A stretch of DNA of 64,000 bases from Rhexocercosporidium sp. MPI-PUGE-AT-0058. Its lineage: Eukaryota > Ascomycota > Leotiomycetes > Helotiales. The stretch spans positions 1,550,001-1,614,000 of the forward strand of contig JAGTJL010000016.1 of NCBI GenBank assembly GCA_020746875.1, written 5' to 3'. Below, piece by piece: positions 45,249-56,386 of this stretch (positions within the stretch are counted from its first letter, which is position 1; each line of letters begins with the position of its first letter). The translations under genes and the position numbers were made by a program. The notes under the pieces were generated by a model that was not told where the DNA came from, did no database searches, and was given only the letters and a program-made list of their open reading frames with translations.

Positions 45249-46972
45249 ATGAGCGCCTCTTCAAGACTGGTCCGCAATGCGGCGCAATCCTCATTCATGG
45301 GTGGAGGTAAGTCACTCTTGACTCGGCACATGTTGCAGATACTTCTATAGAGTTGTGCTAATACGGTGATGTTGTAGCTCGTGCTCTGCCTCGAACCGGT
45401 CCTTCGTCTGCCTATACAGCCTATCTCCGTCGCAATGCTCGAAACATGCCAGCCATGATGCCAGCATTGGCCATCCTCATTCCTCTCAGAAGCATCTCGA
45501 CCGATACCCATACACATGGACCTGGTTCGAATGTACCACCACCAGGATTCAACACCCAGCAAGCAAAGAAGCCATTGAAGGACTCCGAGAATCCACCCAA
45601 AACCAACACCAAGGAGGCGTTAGACCAGGCCAAAGAGGAGCTTGCACCTGTTCCTAGCGACATCGCAACCGCAGTCCCAAAGACAGATGCTACAGAGTCT
45701 CAATCTCTTGCGGAGTTAGCGGGGATAAAGGAAAAGACCGAGAAGAAGGATCCGAAGAAGGAAGAAAAGAAGTTGACCCTGGGGCAGAAGATCAAGAAGG
45801 AGGCTCAGCATTATTGGGATGGAACGAAGTTGCTGGCAACTGAGGTCAAGATCAGTTCACGGTTGGCTATCAAGATGGCGGCTGGGTACGAACTCAGCCG
45901 AAGAGAGCACAGGCAACTGCAGAGAACCGTCCAGGATATCGGACGACTCGTTCCTTTCTCTGTATTCGTTCTGGTTCCGTTCGCCGAACTTTTACTTCCA
46001 GTTGCGCTGAAGTTGTTCCCCAACCTTCTCCCCAGCACTTACGAAGGTCAGTCCTCGAAAGACAAGAAAGCTACCAACCTCAGAGCTACCCGGAAAGAGG
46101 TCAGCAACTTCCTTCGAAATACCTTGAAGGAGACAGGATTGCCTCTGAGCCCTGCGAATGCCCAGAGAGACGAGTTCACGCAATTTTTCCGCAAAGTTCG
46201 AGCAACTGGAGAGACTCCCTCGGCTTCTGAGGTTATCAATGTCTGCAAGATCTTCAAGGATGATTTGACTTTGGACAACTTGTCTAGACCACAACTCGTG
46301 GGCATGTGCAGATACATGAACTTGAACACTTTCGGAACCGATATGATGCTCCGATATCAGATCCGTCATCGTATGAGACAGATCAAGAGGGATGACCGTG
46401 CAATCAGCTACGAAGGTGTTGAGAGCTTGTCAGTTCCAGAACTTCAGATTGCCTGCTTGAGCCGTGGTCTCCGAACACACGGTGTTTCTCCTGGGCGTCT
46501 ACGGGATGATTTACAAGCATGGTTGGATCTTAGACTCAAGCACGGTGTTCCATCAACACTCTTGGTTTTGAGCAATGCATTTATGTATGCTCAAGGCAAG
46601 GCTGACTCTGAATTCAACTCTCAAATCGATGCTTTGACTGGTGTTTTGTCATCTATTCCAGAAGAGTTGTTCCACGAGATTGAACTAGAAGTTCACAATG
46701 CAGAGGGAGCAGCAACCAACAAGCAACGTCTTGAGGTTCTCAAGGAGCAACAAGAGCTTATCGAGGAGGAAAACGAGCAAGACAACGAAAACAAGACCTC
46801 CGGCCGAGCCACTCCTCGTGACGATGAAGATATCGACGAGAAGGAGGAGCGCAGACTACAAGCTGCATCTACTGACGCAGAGAAAAGTTCAGTCGGCGAG
46901 GCCATTGAGGCTGAGAAGGAAGCTACAGAGGCGAAGAAGATGGAGGCCGCTACTAACAAGAAGCCTACCTAG
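45249..46972 (+). CDS. mdm38: LETM1-family mitochondrial inner membrane protein
   Basis: Spliced as 45249-45306 and 45378-46972, giving 550 residues. The N-terminus (MSASSRLVRNAAQSSF, then Arg-rich) is a mitochondrial presequence. A Lys/Glu-rich linker follows (EKTEKKDPKKEEKK). Then comes the LETM1 core: YWDGTKLLATEVKISSRLAIK, a hydrophobic segment LVPFSVFVLVPFAELLLPVALKLFPNLLPSTY at about 210-240, and the ribosome-binding part with RPQLVGMCRYMNLNTFGTDMMLRYQIRHRM and ELQIACLSRGLRTHG. The C-terminus is a coiled-coil, acidic tail (EVLKEQQELIEEENEQ, DEDIDEKEERR). Mdm38/LETM1 proteins support K+/H+ exchange and insertion of mitochondrially made proteins at the inner membrane. The 71-nt intron splits codon 20. 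Its divergent neighbour adk2 is also mitochondrial. Confidence 0.95.
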
Positions 46973-47503
46973 ACTTAGCCAGCGTATGTGCGATAACTCG
47001 CAGGTTTCCTTTGTTCTTATTGTATAGCATTCTGGGATGGGGTATGCATGGATAAATGGACGGGAACAAATCATAGAGAACGGAAACCCCGCTAGAATTG
47101 CTGAAATTCTATTAAATCAGCATTGTAAAAGATTCAATGAAATTTTTTTTTCCAACTCATGCAGAGTGCTCTTATTGACACAACAAGCAAGTCAGATATG
47201 TGAAGTGAAGTGGCTCAACTGAGTCAGCTGTTTATTGGCTCATTGGGCTCGCCAAGCGGGGGCAGGGAAGCAGGCTGCGAGGCGCGGATGTGCCTCAATG
47301 ACGACGGCTCGAGCTCTGCAAGCTCCCAGCTCATTCAACCACAGCTTCTTGTTTACTGATTCAAGCTCCTTCAAAATATGACATACAAGCGATCATAGAT
47401 TCAACAAAGCGACACCTTCCACTAATTTCAGCGCATCAACTCCAGTCACTGAATCCAGGTTGCGCCCAACATCCCGACTGCCCCGCGCTGATCCGCCGTC
47501 GAG
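46973..47503. other. Intergenic, promoter of snx4
   Basis: Contains the mdm38 3' flank, with a T-rich run at 47143-47151, and the snx4 promoter. No gene is seen. Confidence 0.5.
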
Positions 47504-48965
47504 ATGGAGAACGACGACTTTGCCAATATCTCCTGGCAAAACGACCCAGCCGGCCATGGCAGGAGACCACCAGTCACCAGTCCTGGGGGAGAAGCTGAGG
47601 ATGATGGATCAGGAAATGCAAATGGCAAGAGAAATGGCAGTGGTGGACCTCTAGGGCGAAATGTGGATGCGATGGATCTCGCGGGTGTAGGAGAAGGAGT
47701 ATTGGAATGCACAGTCACGCAACCCATCAAGGAGAACGATGGTACAAAAGATGCTTATGTCTCATATCTGGTTACCACCAATGTCAGTATGGACATGTTG
47801 CGGCTCCTGCTCAAGCTGACCCAGCCAGACTACTTTCCCCTCCTTCCAGAAGCCAACGACGACTGTTCGCAGACGGTTCACTGATTTCGTTTTCCTGTAC
47901 AAGACGTTGAGTAAGGAGTATCCGGCATGTGCGGTCCCTCCGTTACCTGATAAGCATAAGATGGAATATGTCCGGGGTGATCGATTTGGACCAGACTTCA
48001 CACAGCGCCGAGCCAACTCACTTCATCGATTCCTTGCCCGATTAGCACTTCACCCTGTGTTGCGCAGGAGTGCTCTCCTTATCATATTTCTCGAGAGTAC
48101 GGACTGGAACGCTACTATGAAATCCCGACCCCAGCGAGGTGGATCGGCTTCAGAACAGGGTGCTTCAGGAGTCTTCGACAACTTCACGGATACATTCATC
48201 AACGCCTTCACAAAGGTCCACAAACCAGACAAACGCTTCATCGAGGTGCGAGAGAAATCTGACAAACTCGACGAGGATCTCGGACACGTGGAGAAGATTG
48301 TAGCAAGAGTAGCCCGTCGCGAAGGCGATCTAGAGACAGATTTCAAGGAACTCGCCGAGCAATTCCAAAAGCTTGTTCTGCTAGAGCCCGGCGTCGAGGA
48401 ATCAGTTAACCACTTCGCTCACAGTGTGGAGGATACCTCCGGCGGTATGAGGCGGCTGAAAGAGCACACAGATCAAGACTACCTAGGCAGTCTCCGAGAC
48501 ATGCAAGCATACAGCTCAGCAGTCAAGAACCTCCTCAAAGCCCGCGAGCAGAAACAGCTCGATTTCGAACAGCTGACCGAATACCTCACTAAGAACACCT
48601 CCGACCGCGACATCCTCGCTGCATCTCACGGCGGCAGCACAGGTGGTCCGGGTGGGTTCATCCAGCGCAAGATCGAAGACGTGAGGGGTGTAGACCCCAT
48701 CCAATCGAAACGCGAACGACTCCGTCGTCTGGAGATCCGCATCGAGGAACTTACTCGTGAGGTTGAAGAAGCGAAGAAGACGACGGAGGCGTTTGATGAG
48801 GAGGTTGTGAGGGAGGTGCAGGATTTCGAGAGGATTAAGAGGATCGAGTTTAAGACTCAGTTTGGGGGGTTGGCGGATGCGCATGTGGAGTTTTATGGGG
48901 AGACGATTGGGATATGGGAAAGGTATATTAGGGAGGCTGAAGCTCTTGGGGCGCCCATTGCTTGA
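47504..48965 (+). CDS. snx4: Sorting nexin-4 (Atg24)
   Basis: Spliced as 47504-47782 and 47829-48965, giving 471 residues, normal for the family. A Gly/Asn-rich N-terminus leads to a PX domain that binds PI3P: ECTVTQP, YLVTTNTTFPSF across the intron, then the lipid-contact motif RRRFTDFVFLYKTL, PPLPDKH, and RRANSLHRFLARLALHP. The rest is a BAR-type helical domain (about 200-460): TFINAFTKVHKPDKRF, EDLGHVEKIVARVARRE, HSVEDTSGGMRRL and a final coiled coil up to AEALGAPIA. Snx4 works with Snx41/42 in recycling from endosomes and in selective autophagy. Exon 1 ends in phase 0 at GTCAGT; the intron is 46 nt. The window also holds a Vps38-like gene that would make the lipid this protein binds, though it is 28 kb away. 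Confidence 0.95.
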
Positions 48966-50161
48966 TTGAAACTGCATTGTGGTTGAGCTTCGGGCTGTGG
49001 TTGAGGATCAGTAGGGGACAGAGAGAGGAGCGCGATGATAATACCTATGCTGTTTATGATGTTCTCAAAAGGAGAAGCGCTTTTTATTGAGGGCTTGGGG
49101 ATTGGACGATTGATGGGGAAGATGGCGTTTAGAGTGCCTGGATGAGGCTTTGGTCCGTTGGCTGACTTGTGGAGCAATGGAATCTTTATTCTCATCATCT
49201 GTTTCTTTTCTCGCTTCTCTTTTGTCTCTTTGTCAAATATGTCATTTGTTGGGCCCGAACGCGAAGTCGCTTTCCATGGTGGATCTCTTGCTCCGCGACA
49301 TGATCTCACGGTGTGAAATCCTTATGATCCCCGAACGGTAGCCGCGGCAATGCTCATTCGTACCTTGTGTACATCACACCTTGGTAGCATCCTAGAGCTC
49401 GTCTCTTACTATGGGCGGTGGTTTCAAGTCCTCGGGCACGCAGGCCTGTGCATATCCGCTCAAGAGACGGTTGGATGTTAGGCGAGCGTGGACGTCCCGT
49501 GTTGGGGATTGCAAGAAGAAGGGGTTCCAATTATGTTGCTTGTTAATGATAGCGAGAGGGTGTAGACAGATGAGAAGACAGAAACTATGATAAGGATCAG
49601 AGAGATTGTCCATTGTTGATTCTTGAGCCGAGTAAGGCGGTTACTGGGTAGGATGTGGCAAATTTGTTGTGATATGTGTTATAGGGCATGGTATAGTGAG
49701 GTCTGTGAGTTGTTATGACGAGATGGGTTTAGAAAAAGGCAGTTTCTAGTTTCGTAATTGATGAACTAGAGACATTGTTAAGATCATGTAACCAGGGTGT
49801 GTTGACATTGGATTGCTGCTTCTCGCCTAATAATTGGTTTCAGCTACTCTGTCTTCAACGCTGTTGGGTTGATGTGACGCCTCTACATCTTGGTATTTGG
49901 CCAGTAGAGCCTAGAACTTTGATTTCCGCGCTTAAAGGGTTGTTCATGGCTCGAACTATCCCCATATGAAGCGGTGCTCAAGATGTACAGATTTCCCTTC
50001 GCATTCCTATTATTAAGTGCTGTGAGTAGCTTCTCGCTTGAGCCTTGGCACGAGTCAAGTCTCAAAACCCATCCTACAGCAAAAGCTTCTTCCTCTTCTA
50101 CCATCGACCAATTGCCGTAGACTTAACGAAAAGAAAACAAATCATCTCTCGCCACACCATA
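48966..50161. other. Intergenic, no gene seen
   Basis: The minus-strand frame at 48893-49309 overlaps the snx4 coding end and is a shadow. Other frames are under 75 codons. No repeat stands out. Confidence 0.5.
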
Positions 50162-51148
50162 ATGGCTTCCTACTCCCCAGACCAGCTCCATCTCTACTTC
50201 GACCGCATCCACTACCCCTCCTCCCACCATCCCACTGATCCCCTCGCCTTCCTGACTCATCTCCTGAAGAATCAGCTGGTCTACGTACCATTCGAGACTC
50301 TCTCCCTCCACTATTCCATCGATAGACAGATATCCCTCAATCACCAGGACCTTTTCAACAAGATCGTGGGTAAAGGTCGCGGAGGCTACTGTCTCGAAAA
50401 CAACACCTTCTTCGGATCGATGCTCGAGAGTCTCGGGTTTAAGGTTATGGGTGTGTTCTGTAGGATCACTTATGCTACTCGAGGTATATATGATGGAAGC
50501 TGGAGGGCTATGTAGGTGAAATCTTTCTTTCGCAATTCGGTGTCGGTGTCGCGGAAGAATATCTGTTGATCTCCGCGACCTAGGAGTCACATGGCCAACA
50601 TTGTTACAATCGGCGACACGAGATACCTAGTAGATGTAGGCTACGGCACTGACGGACCATCTTCTCCACTTTCACTCGAATCCGGCACAGTTTATCCTGG
50701 ACTTCCAGGCCAGCAATTGAGACTAGAGAAGAAGACACTGCCCCAGCACACAGATCCAAGCCAAGCAGTTTGGGTCTACTCGCAGCGCAGAGAGCCCGAA
50801 GACTGGCAAGAGGTCTATCATTTCCCGGACGTGGAAATGTTCCCTGCGGATTTTGAGGTCTTGAATCATTACGCGATGACGAAGAGTTTGTGGTCTCAGG
50901 TTGTCGTTGCACAGCGCTTTGTCTTTGGTGATGATGTGGATGTTGGCTTGGGTGACGAGAGGAGGATAGAGGGGTCGGTAGTTCTTGTGAGGGATCAGGT
51001 CAAATCTCGGGTTGGAAAGGATGAGGAGGTTGTGAAGAGTATTGGGACGGAGGGTGAGAGGATAGAGGTGTTGGAGAAGGAGTTTGGGATTACTCTTGCG
51101 AAGGAGGAATGCCGTGCCATTGAGGGTTTTGTAAGCGAGCTTCAGTGA
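50162..51148 (+). CDS. Arylamine N-acetyltransferase
   Basis: Spliced as 50162-50511 and 50584-51148, giving 304 residues. The enzyme moves an acyl group from acyl-CoA to arylamines, hydrazines or similar xenobiotics in the cytosol. The catalytic triad is complete: Cys77 in RGGYCLENN, His119 in SHMANIV and Asp134 in VDVGYG. The VPFETLSLHY motif near residues 42-51 is also typical. The 72-nt intron (GTAGGT...CTAG) lies two codons before the catalytic His, and only the spliced product has it. In some plant-associated fungi, homologues N-malonylate benzoxazolinone breakdown products, so a role in plant-defence detoxification is possible; nothing here proves it. No cluster partners are adjacent. 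Confidence 0.93.
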
Positions 51149-51796
51149 AGCCCATTCACGAGAAATCTCTGCTACTGATTTCGTGTTGTCGACCCGGGCC
51201 GTGGCAGGCATTAGTACGGATTTGGATCTGCTCGTCCATAGAGTATCTCTCATTGGTTTACCAGCAGGACAGGTATTGGTCCGAAACGCGTGCAGTGAAA
51301 GGCTCAATCAACATTCGACCTTCTGGCAGTGTCTTAAGTGGGTAGGTCGTGGACTCCTTGCTTCGCAGTGTTCACATTGGCAACACGGCATAGTTCGACC
51401 GTAGTATTATAATCACTAGTTTCTCGAAGGCTGTCTCTTTAAGTCCGTTCTTGACGGTCGTTGTCCTACTTATAAAAATGACTTGCCTCACTAAATAAGG
51501 CGCGCGTTCTCTAAGAGCTGCTTCGATAAGAGATATTCAAAAGTTCAAAGAGATTTAAGAAAAGCACACGCCTTATACAGCGCAGGACTATTACGGCAGG
51601 ATTTCTGCCGCCTGCCGCCCCCCACACGAAAGCCCGATCCTAATCAACATGATTTTGGTTAAAGGGCCATGATGACAGCAAGATCCAAGAGGACCCCTTT
51701 GCGAATATCATGAACTTAACCAAACAACAAGGGATTCCCTCGAGGGCGCTATGCAGAGTGCTCTTTGCAACTCTGCTGTTCAAGTGATAGCATTCA
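51149..51796. other. Intergenic, no gene seen
   Basis: Between the N-acetyltransferase and the broken DUF5672 gene. Small open frames near 51145-51400 lack any motif. The stretch 51440-51600 is AT-rich. Confidence 0.5.
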
Positions 51797-52639
51797 TTGT
51801 CCTCACCCCGAATAGGTTCTTACAACATTCTTCCCTCTTCCCGCAAGCCATCCATCGAATCGAAAAAAGTCGCCGTGATATTCGACAATCGAGCGGATCC
51901 AAGACTTGTTCCCGTCATCCTCCACTTCTCCTCCATCCTTGGGCCTGACTGGCCTATCCTCCTCTCTACCACCTCAACCTTTGGGACCGTGTCGAAGACA
52001 TTCCAGCGAAAGATCAAAGATGGATCTATCCAACTTCGCGACCTACCTAGCGCCAGCAAAGCATGTCTTGCTCTTCCAGCTGGATAGTATCCTTTGCTCA
52101 AACACCCCTTTCGAAATAAACGACTATTTGCAGTATGACTTCATCGGCGCACCCATACAAAACTTAGCAGGCTGGGGGCTGGGATTTAACGGGGGGTTGT
52201 CACTTCGAAATCTGGACAAGACATTGCAGATCGTGCGCAACAACAACTGGACGGCTGAAGTAAAAGTATCCAAAGAGAAAGGGTTGGACGGCGTGCCCAT
52301 ACTCTCAACAGGAACTAATGATATCAACGCGATATTCCCCGGCCACGGCAACTCACCGAGAATACAATATGAGGACCAATGGTTCTTCAAGAAGTTCATG
52401 GAGCTTCCAGGTGCGATTCTGCCGCCCCTGAATGTATCCACGACATTTTCTGTGGAGTCAATACCGTATGACACCCCCTTTGGTGTAAGTTTCTTTTCAA
52501 TTTGAGGAGTGGGAAGGATACGAGCTGATAATTGTAGTACCACAAAACAAGCGATACTGTGCCACAGCAAAAAAAGCATTTAGATGAGTATTGTCCAGAG
52601 TATATCTTAGCGACTGGTCAGACAATAATTGATGCATGA
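51797..52639 (+). pseudogene. Broken DUF5672 (glycosyltransferase-like) gene
   Basis: The first part (51797-52048) reads KKVAVIFDNRADPRLVPVIL, then HFSSILGPDWPILL and FQRKIKDGSIQLRDLP, the start of DUF5672. The rest, in the +1 frame from about 52046, reads APAKHVLLFQLDSILC, YDFIGAPI, GFNGGLSLRN and QYEDQWFF, and ends HLDEYCPEYI after an intact 43-nt intron (52495-52537). Between LRDLP and the LFQLDS block homologues have roughly 20-25 more residues. Here these are missing and the frame shifts, and no GT-AG intron repairs it. I conclude that a small frame-shifting deletion has inactivated the gene. The family is a fungal glycosyltransferase-like domain of uncertain substrate, normally with an N-terminal membrane anchor that I do not see here. 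Confidence 0.65.
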
Positions 52640-53736
52640 ACATTGAAGTGGTTTGAGCCAGGAGAATTACCTGGAGCTGAACACTTTATATATTTGGAGT
52701 AGAGCACGAGCACATGCATGATTGAGATCTTCTGTTCATGTGCTACCCAGTTAGTAACCAAGCGATAGTTCCGGCTGGTTGCTTGCAGAAGAATGTGCAA
52801 GTATTTTGAAGATTGAGAGGAGGTCAACGGCCCAAAATGGGGTGTTATTTTTTCTGGTGATAACGCCTCTGACATGAAGCGCTATGCGGCTTCATGTCTA
52901 TAATATCGAAGAAGTGGGACCACTACCGATTTTTGAGTGAGAATACCTGGGATACAAGAATTCGAGCTCCGGGGAAGGTGGCAAATTCTTCTTCCCTCTT
53001 TTGATGGGTATTTATCTACCTAGCTACCACCCACACCTGTCTCTGCTCCCAAAACTCTTGGTTCTCTTTCTTGATGCTTTCTTCATAGTCAATAACGACA
53101 AGCCATCCGGAATCCCCATGTCGTTCTATCTGGACTGTATTAGCTCCATTGAACGCCTATGTTGGTATCATCAACTCGTTCTCTCTCCCTCTCCCTCTCC
53201 CTCTCCCTCTCCCTCTCTACTTTGTTGCCTTCAGTCCGAGTATGTCGTCTTTCCACTCCCTCTGATCTCGGCTCTAATCTCTCCGAATTAAACATTGCTG
53301 TATTTTGCTCTTCTCGAGCGGTTCTAGTTGGCGTAGTAGGTCAACTGCGGTTACAGCATTGGTAAGTGATTTGTTCTCTTCGTTATGATCTATTCGTCTA
53401 TATAAGATTGGAGGGAGGGGAGGGAAAGCCGAGGTTCTGGCAGCGAGGTGGAATTGGTCATGTATTAGGTATAATGGCTAATACGCGAGGCGAGGTTCAT
53501 AGTCAGGCAACTGACTGGAGTAAAATACAGTCCGTCAAGCAAGGGCAGTTCACCAAGGTTATTCATGAAAGTCTCAGTACTGTCAGAACGAACATGTTGA
53601 TTAAAGCTCGATATTCAAATGCACCGTCCTAGTAACGCCAGAAAATGTGTTTTGCTTATTGTCCAAAACCTGCGCCCGTTCGCATGGGCAAAGCCATACC
53701 TATCTATCTATCAAAACATGCACCCTCACTCCTTCT
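52640..53736. other. Intergenic, microsatellite inside
   Basis: Between the broken DUF5672 gene and the 3' end of kex2. Apart from the CTCTCC microsatellite at 53181-53219 I see no feature; small frames here are shaped by the repeat or lack motifs. Confidence 0.5.
53181..53219. repeat. CTCTCC microsatellite
   Basis: About six copies of the CTCTCC hexamer in a row, slightly interrupted at both ends. It lies downstream of kex2 in an intergenic region. It would be a length-variable marker. Confidence 0.9.
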
Positions 53737-56386
53737 CTACTTATGCAGAAATCTTTCCCCCGGCTCACCCTTCTCATTGCCTCCCTCTACGGCATCATCA
53801 TCGTCGTCGTCGTCGTCGGAGCCAATAACATGCCTCCCCTCATCATCACTCTCCTCGTACAGCTTCTTCTCCCTCTCGTCTCCGCCCTCATCACCATCAA
53901 TGTATTCACCATCACTCTCATCCTCGCTCCCTGCCGCGAACGCATCGTACAACTCGCCTGCTCGGCGCTTGTTCCCTTTCCTGCCCGTCTTGCCCCCAGC
54001 ACCGTTGAGACCTTCAGCTTCGTCTTCTTCGAGGAGGTCAAATTCCCACTCGTCGCGGGGATTATTGCGGAGGCGTTTGCGGCGTGCGAGGAAGAAATAG
54101 ACGCCCAGGCCGGAGCAGAAGATTAGAATTAGGGCGGCGGAGCCATAGATCCAGATTTGAGTCTTGGAGGAGGCGCCGAATGTGGGGAAGAAGGATGGGA
54201 GCCAGCTTGAGGGGGGTGGTGTTGAGGAGGGTGTGCTTGTGCTTGTGGAGGTTGAGGTGGAGGGCACTGTGGGTTTCGTAGGCCGGTCGGGGTGGTCAGT
54301 TGGGTTGGCTGCGAGAGGGGTGGAGGGTTGGGGCGCTGGAGTGACGGATGTTGTGGTGCCTGCAATGGTTGTGGTTGAGATGATGTCGGTGTGGTTGTCG
54401 TCGTCGTGCTCGGTTGGCATGGGGAGGGGAACTGCTTTAGAAGCGTCGATTGACTCGCCCCATAACTTCAGGTGCCAGTCGACGAATGTTCCGTTGTTCT
54501 TATTTACAATAGAGTCCTTGACGAGAACAGTCCACTTTCCGACACCAGATTCACCCCTGGCGGATGTCAGTAGATACTACGATGAGGATATTGCAAAGCT
54601 TACCAGTGAACGACGGACATGAAAGTCCAGTCGATGTAGCCCTCAGCGGCTGTATCAAGATGACGCGTGACCGCAATGTGACTGACAATATTATCAGGAC
54701 TTATAAGATCAACGCTGAGATCACCTCGGTTAGTATGATCAATGTTCATTGTAACCGTAACATGCTCGAGGCGCTCTAGATTGGCATCTTGAAGCATCTG
54801 TGGTGTAACCTCGAAAGACACGGCCAGACCTTCATCTCCCTGAGGGATAGCCTGGTTGACATGGATCCAGGGTGAGTAGAAATAAGCTTGAGGCTTAACG
54901 TTCTTCCAGGTCTTGGCAGCCTCGATAGTTGCCCATGTATCAATCTTTCCATAACCAAAAGTGTGACTGAATTTCTTGCCAATAGTGGTAGTTTGCCATT
55001 CTCCAGTCTCGAGGTCAATGGGCAAAGCGGTCATCATGACCAAATATTGCATGTCTCTCCATGTCAGGTCCGGTCGGATGGACAAGACTAATGCGAAGAT
55101 ACCCGCTGCAAGAGGTGCTGCAGCCGAAGTGCCACCATGCCCAGCGTAGCAGTTGTTTGCTCCAACGTCAGTGGTGTGCTATAGACAAATTAGCTAAATC
55201 ACTCAAGATCAGTCATTCAACTCACAATAGCATCTCCACTTCCACTGCTGTAGGTGACGACCAACTGTGCCGAACATTTCTCCGAATAGTATGGATGAAG
55301 TCCTTTCCGATCAATAGCTCCCACAGAGATACTGTATATGCTATTGGTGTATCCGTCGAAATTGCAATTATCCTCATTTCCAGCACCATTTCCAGATGCA
55401 AAGACGTAAATGGAACCTTTCCCATCTCGCCCATTTTGAACACCATTGAGCATTGCTCTTTTGATAAGTATACCAGGTGCATCCATAGATCGTCCATCAT
55501 CTGGTGGTCCCCAGGAACACGAGTAAATTTGGTTCTTCTGGAAAGCGTAATTCATGGCAATAGCTTCGTCGGCATCCGTGATCAATTTGGAGAGTATTCG
55601 GAGACCTGCAATCTTCGAATTGTATGCCACTCCCACTCCACAGACATTGTTCTTAACTGCAGAGATCTCCCCAGCACATCTTGTTCCATGTCTATCATCG
55701 GACAAGCGGGGTTTTGGTTCGGGGCCCGCATCGTTGAAATCCCAGGACCCTTCTGCGAAGTAGTTGTCCTTCAGATCATCGCTATACATATCCAAGCCAT
55801 CGTCCACCATTGCCACTGTTGCGTTGTGCCCTGTGATTCCCTGTAGCCATACATCTGTTACATTGACATCATGGCCTAGTTGGACGGGATTGAAGAGATG
55901 CCACTGCTCATGGAAGATGGGGTCCTGGATATCCAAAGCGCTTGCAACATCCTTTAGCTTCGCTAGTGCGGAATCAACAGGAGCAGATTGTCGTTCTGCG
56001 ATGGGGGCGGGATATCCGGCTGGTCGAGGGGGTATAATGCTTCGTTTCTCCATCCTTGGCTTCATCTTCTGCTTCTGTGCCAGCCTGACTCCCTCGAGTA
56101 TATCCGATCCCCCAAGCGACCTCTTCCTCAGCCTCTTCAGCTCCGTCAGGGCTGTCCGTACTACATCGTCGTCCTGCTTATGACATGAGAAAATGTGATG
56201 ATCTGCCAACTCGCCCAACTGGCCTTCATGCGTCAGGCCTAACCGGACAGCAACCTGTGAGGGGGGAGTTGTCGGATCGAGATGGAGAACGTAGTAGTCT
56301 TGCGCCTCGTAGTTCCGAGCCTGCAGATTCGAGGCAGATGCGAGATAGCCCAGACCGAGGAGGCCCAGTACTGAATGTAATCTCAT
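53737..56386 (-). CDS. kex2: Kexin proprotein convertase
   Basis: Spliced as 56386-55226, 55178-54604 and 54556-53737, giving 851 residues. It cuts secreted precursors after Lys-Arg or Arg-Arg in the late Golgi. Order: signal peptide (1-18), propeptide with a likely autocleavage site MEKR-S (about 112-116), subtilisin domain with Asp195 (VDDGLDM), His233 (DDRHGTRCAGE), the oxyanion region ASGNGAGNED and Ser405 (GGTSAAAPLAAG, in exon 2). The P/Homo-B domain follows (HVTVTMNIDHTNRGDLSVDLISP, GTFVDWHLKLWGE). A Ser/Thr/Pro-rich stalk leads to one membrane helix (IWIYGSAALILIFCSGLGVYFF). The acidic cytosolic tail contains LYDAF, a tyrosine-type Golgi sorting signal, and a run of eight Asp. Both introns are 47 nt. 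The catalytic Ser is only coded after splicing intron 1. All catalytic residues are intact. Confidence 0.97.

Noticed and set aside
53645..54126. Plus-strand frames of 151 and 159 codons at the 3' end of kex2
   Set aside because: They are antisense to the Kex2 tail; long Ser and Val/Ile runs are products of the acidic repeat on the other strand.
55061..55846. 261-codon plus-strand frame over kex2
   Set aside because: It is antisense to well-supported kex2 exons, including the catalytic domain, and has no motif.
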